In this document: positions 5,125-6,519 of the stretch, in pieces
Numbering within the stretch: the stretch's first letter is position 1
How the letters are laid out: each line of letters begins with the position of its first letter
NCBI GenBank assembly: GCA_025056955.1
Contig: JANWYL010000174.1
Coordinates: forward strand, 1 to 6,519
Direction of reading: 5' to 3'
Length of the DNA stretch: 6,519 nucleotides
Source of the DNA: Sandaracinaceae bacterium
GTDB taxonomy: Bacteria; Myxococcota_A; Polyangia; Polyangiales; Sandaracinaceae
Program-made: the position numbers and the translations under genes
The notes under the pieces: model-generated
Seen by the model: the letters and a program-made list of their open reading frames with translations, nothing else
What the model was told of the DNA's origin: nothing
Database searches by the model: none

Positions 5125-6519
5125 TCATCTCCCGGGAGGCACAAACTCATCGAGGAATGCTTGCAGGCGTTTTCGATGGCTTTCGAGGCTGTAATGCGTG
5201 CGGGCAAATTCGAATCCAGACTCAGACAGCTGATCCCATAGGTTGTCATCAAGTGCAAGACGCACAATCGAGCGAGCGAATTCCTCGGCAGAGTCGGCGA
5301 CCAAGAGATGAACCCCGTGGACAAGGCCACTTCCTTCAATGCCTATCGAGGTACTGACACAAGGCACTCCGTATGAAAGGCTTTCAGCCACTTTGCCCTT
5401 TAAGCCGGCTCCGTAGCGCAGAGGCGCCACGGTGAGCCTGACCGAGGCATAGAGGGGAATGAGATTGGGAATGTGGCCGTGAACCTGCACGTCTGGGAGC
5501 GCTATCTTTTGGATTGAAGCGGGCATTTCGCTCCCAACAATGTGCAGCACCATGCCAGGGTGAAGGCGACGAACGATGGGCCAAATCTCGCGAAGAAGCC
5601 AATCGACCGCATCGACATTTGGGCGATGCCTGAAGCCGCCAACAAAAAGCACCCCGCTTCGACCTTCTCTGGGGGCAAGGCGCCCTGGTGTTTGACGCAA
5701 AAGAGGCCACACGAACACCTTGGCATCGGGCACAGTGCGCTTAAGATAAGCCCGCTCCGACTCGCTGAGCACAACAGTGAAATCTGACTCCCGAATGGCA
5801 CGGAGCTCTCGCATTCGTGTATCACGGGCTTTGAGGAGATAAAGAGGACGAGAGCGAACGATTCCTTCCCTTTCTTCTCGGAGGTGATGTAAGTCGACAG
5901 TGTAAAAAAGACACTTTGCTTGGGGTGCGTACTGCTTTGCCCAGGGAAGGGCGCGATCTGCAACTCGGGCACGACACAAAATGAGCAAGTCAAGGGACGT
6001 GCCGTAGCGGCGAAGCCAAGTGCGAGGGCTCAAGGTTTGGGGAGGAATCAGGCACTCGATGCCTCTGGCTTCGAGGGCGGTGACGTAGGGGTCAATGCGC
6101 CACTCGAAATCAATGGGGGGGGTTCCTCGAGGAAAGGGGCTAAGGGGTGAAAAAACAACGTAGCAACGGAGCTCACGCAAGAGACTCAAAAGATGAAACA
6201 AATCGATCGATCCGGAATCCTTGTCAGGAGTGGGGAAGCCTGAAGAGATCACCAATACCCGACGTTGGCTCCATCGGTCGAGTTCCTTTGGATCGAAAGA
6301 CCCTGGTGGCCCGTGGGATACGAGCACTCGCCTCCATTTTTCAAAAAAGAGAAGACGATTGGATTCAATCAGTCCGAAATTTTCAGAATTTCCAGTTGTG
6401 GCTTTACCCCAGTGGATGATCCGCGAGGCCGGTTGCACAGCGACACGATACCCCCTTGCACGGGCTTCGAAAGCAAAATCCGTGTCTTCGTAGTAGGCCC
6501 GACCATAGCGTCGATCAAG
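5125..6519 (-). CDS. Two-domain glycosyltransferase (GT2 tail fused to GT4-like domain), 5' part outside window
   Basis: The frame stays open to the window edge, giving 464 visible residues and a TGA at 5127-5125. Residues 1-75 are the end of a GT2 (GT-A fold) transferase: YYEDTDFAFEARARGYRV at 9-26 carries the conserved ED pair, followed by QPAS and IIHW at 29-37 and NRLLFFEKW at 54-62. Residues 88-450 form a GT4-like GT-B transferase. Its first Rossmann half begins VLVISSGFPTP at 88. Its second half begins VLFVGGFRHRPN at 290 and contains HIVGS at 326-330, VHGHI at 346-350, and the donor-binding APLRYGAGLKGKVAES region at 365-380 followed by YGVP. The first Glu of the classic EX7E motif is replaced by Gly, as in several GT4 subfamilies. 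Such fusions add two successive sugars, or act within large glycan-assembly enzymes. A GTG at 6438-6436 could be mistaken for the start, but it falls inside the GT2 tail. The downstream partner is the abutting flippase gene. Confidence 0.92.
   Translation of the reverse strand, partial: LDRRYGRAYYEDTDFAFEARARGYRVAVQPASRIIHWGKATTGNSENFGLIESNRLLFFEKWRRVLVSHGPPGSFDPKELDRWSQRRVLVISSGFPTPDKDSGSIDLFHLLSLLRELRCYVVFSPLSPFPRGTPPIDFEWRIDPYVTALEARGIECLIPPQTLSPRTWLRRYGTSLDLLILCRARVADRALPWAKQYAPQAKCLFYTVDLHHLREEREGIVRSRPLYLLKARDTRMRELRAIRESDFTVVLSESERAYLKRTVPDAKVFVWPLLRQTPGRLAPREGRSGVLFVGGFRHRPNVDAVDWLLREIWPIVRRLHPGMVLHIVGSEMPASIQKIALPDVQVHGHIPNLIPLYASVRLTVAPLRYGAGLKGKVAESLSYGVPCVSTSIGIEGSGLVHGVHLLVADSAEEFARSIVRLALDDNLWDQLSESGFEFARTHYSLESHRKRLQAFLDEFVPPGR
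5129..5133 (-). promoter_or_regulatory. Ribosome binding site of the flippase gene, inside the glycosyltransferase end
   Basis: On the - strand GGGAG lies four bases before the ATG at 5124, within the last codons of the glycosyltransferase. The spacing is short. With the stop-start junction at 5125/5124 it suggests translational coupling rather than independent initiation. Confidence 0.5.

Overview
The window reads as chromosomal DNA from a Myxococcota-like (former Deltaproteobacteria) bacterium of moderate GC content. The main reason is the protein at 352-2163. It combines an MJ0042-type zinc ribbon, a GYF_2 domain, a proline-rich linker, one membrane span and an AgmX/PglI-type TonB-like C-terminal domain. 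This order is typical of myxobacterial envelope and motility proteins, notably GltJ/AgmX of Myxococcus xanthus. The species cannot be fixed from the sequence, and GC looks lower than in classic high-GC myxobacteria.

Layout, left half (+ strand): the C-terminal end of a TPR protein (1-243), the GltJ-like protein (352-2163), and a signal-peptide-bearing polytopic membrane protein of unknown function built from two related halves (2220-3182). The gaps are about 110 and 56 bases, so the three may be co-transcribed. A TPR protein directly before a GltJ-like protein recalls the gltI(agmK)-gltJ(agmX) pair of the Myxococcus gliding machinery. That comparison is from memory of the family, not computed here.

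Centre: a complete one-piece tmRNA gene, ssrA (3237-3591), on the + strand. It has a G-U pair at position 3 of the acceptor stem, a clear first pseudoknot, a tag frame encoding ANDGTYAYAVAA, and a canonical T arm. The 3' CCA is not encoded.

Right half (- strand, convergent with ssrA): a surface-glycan pair. The upstream gene (5125 to beyond 6519) is a two-domain glycosyltransferase, with the tail of a GT2 domain followed by a complete GT4-like domain; its 5' part lies outside the window. Its stop codon directly abuts the ATG of a polysaccharide flippase of the Wzx/PST type (3637-5124). Together they would build a glycan on a lipid carrier and move it across the inner membrane, as part of a larger O-antigen, capsule or exopolysaccharide locus.

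No CRISPR array, insertion sequence, integrase or tRNA gene was seen. No gene-free stretch exceeds 300 bases.
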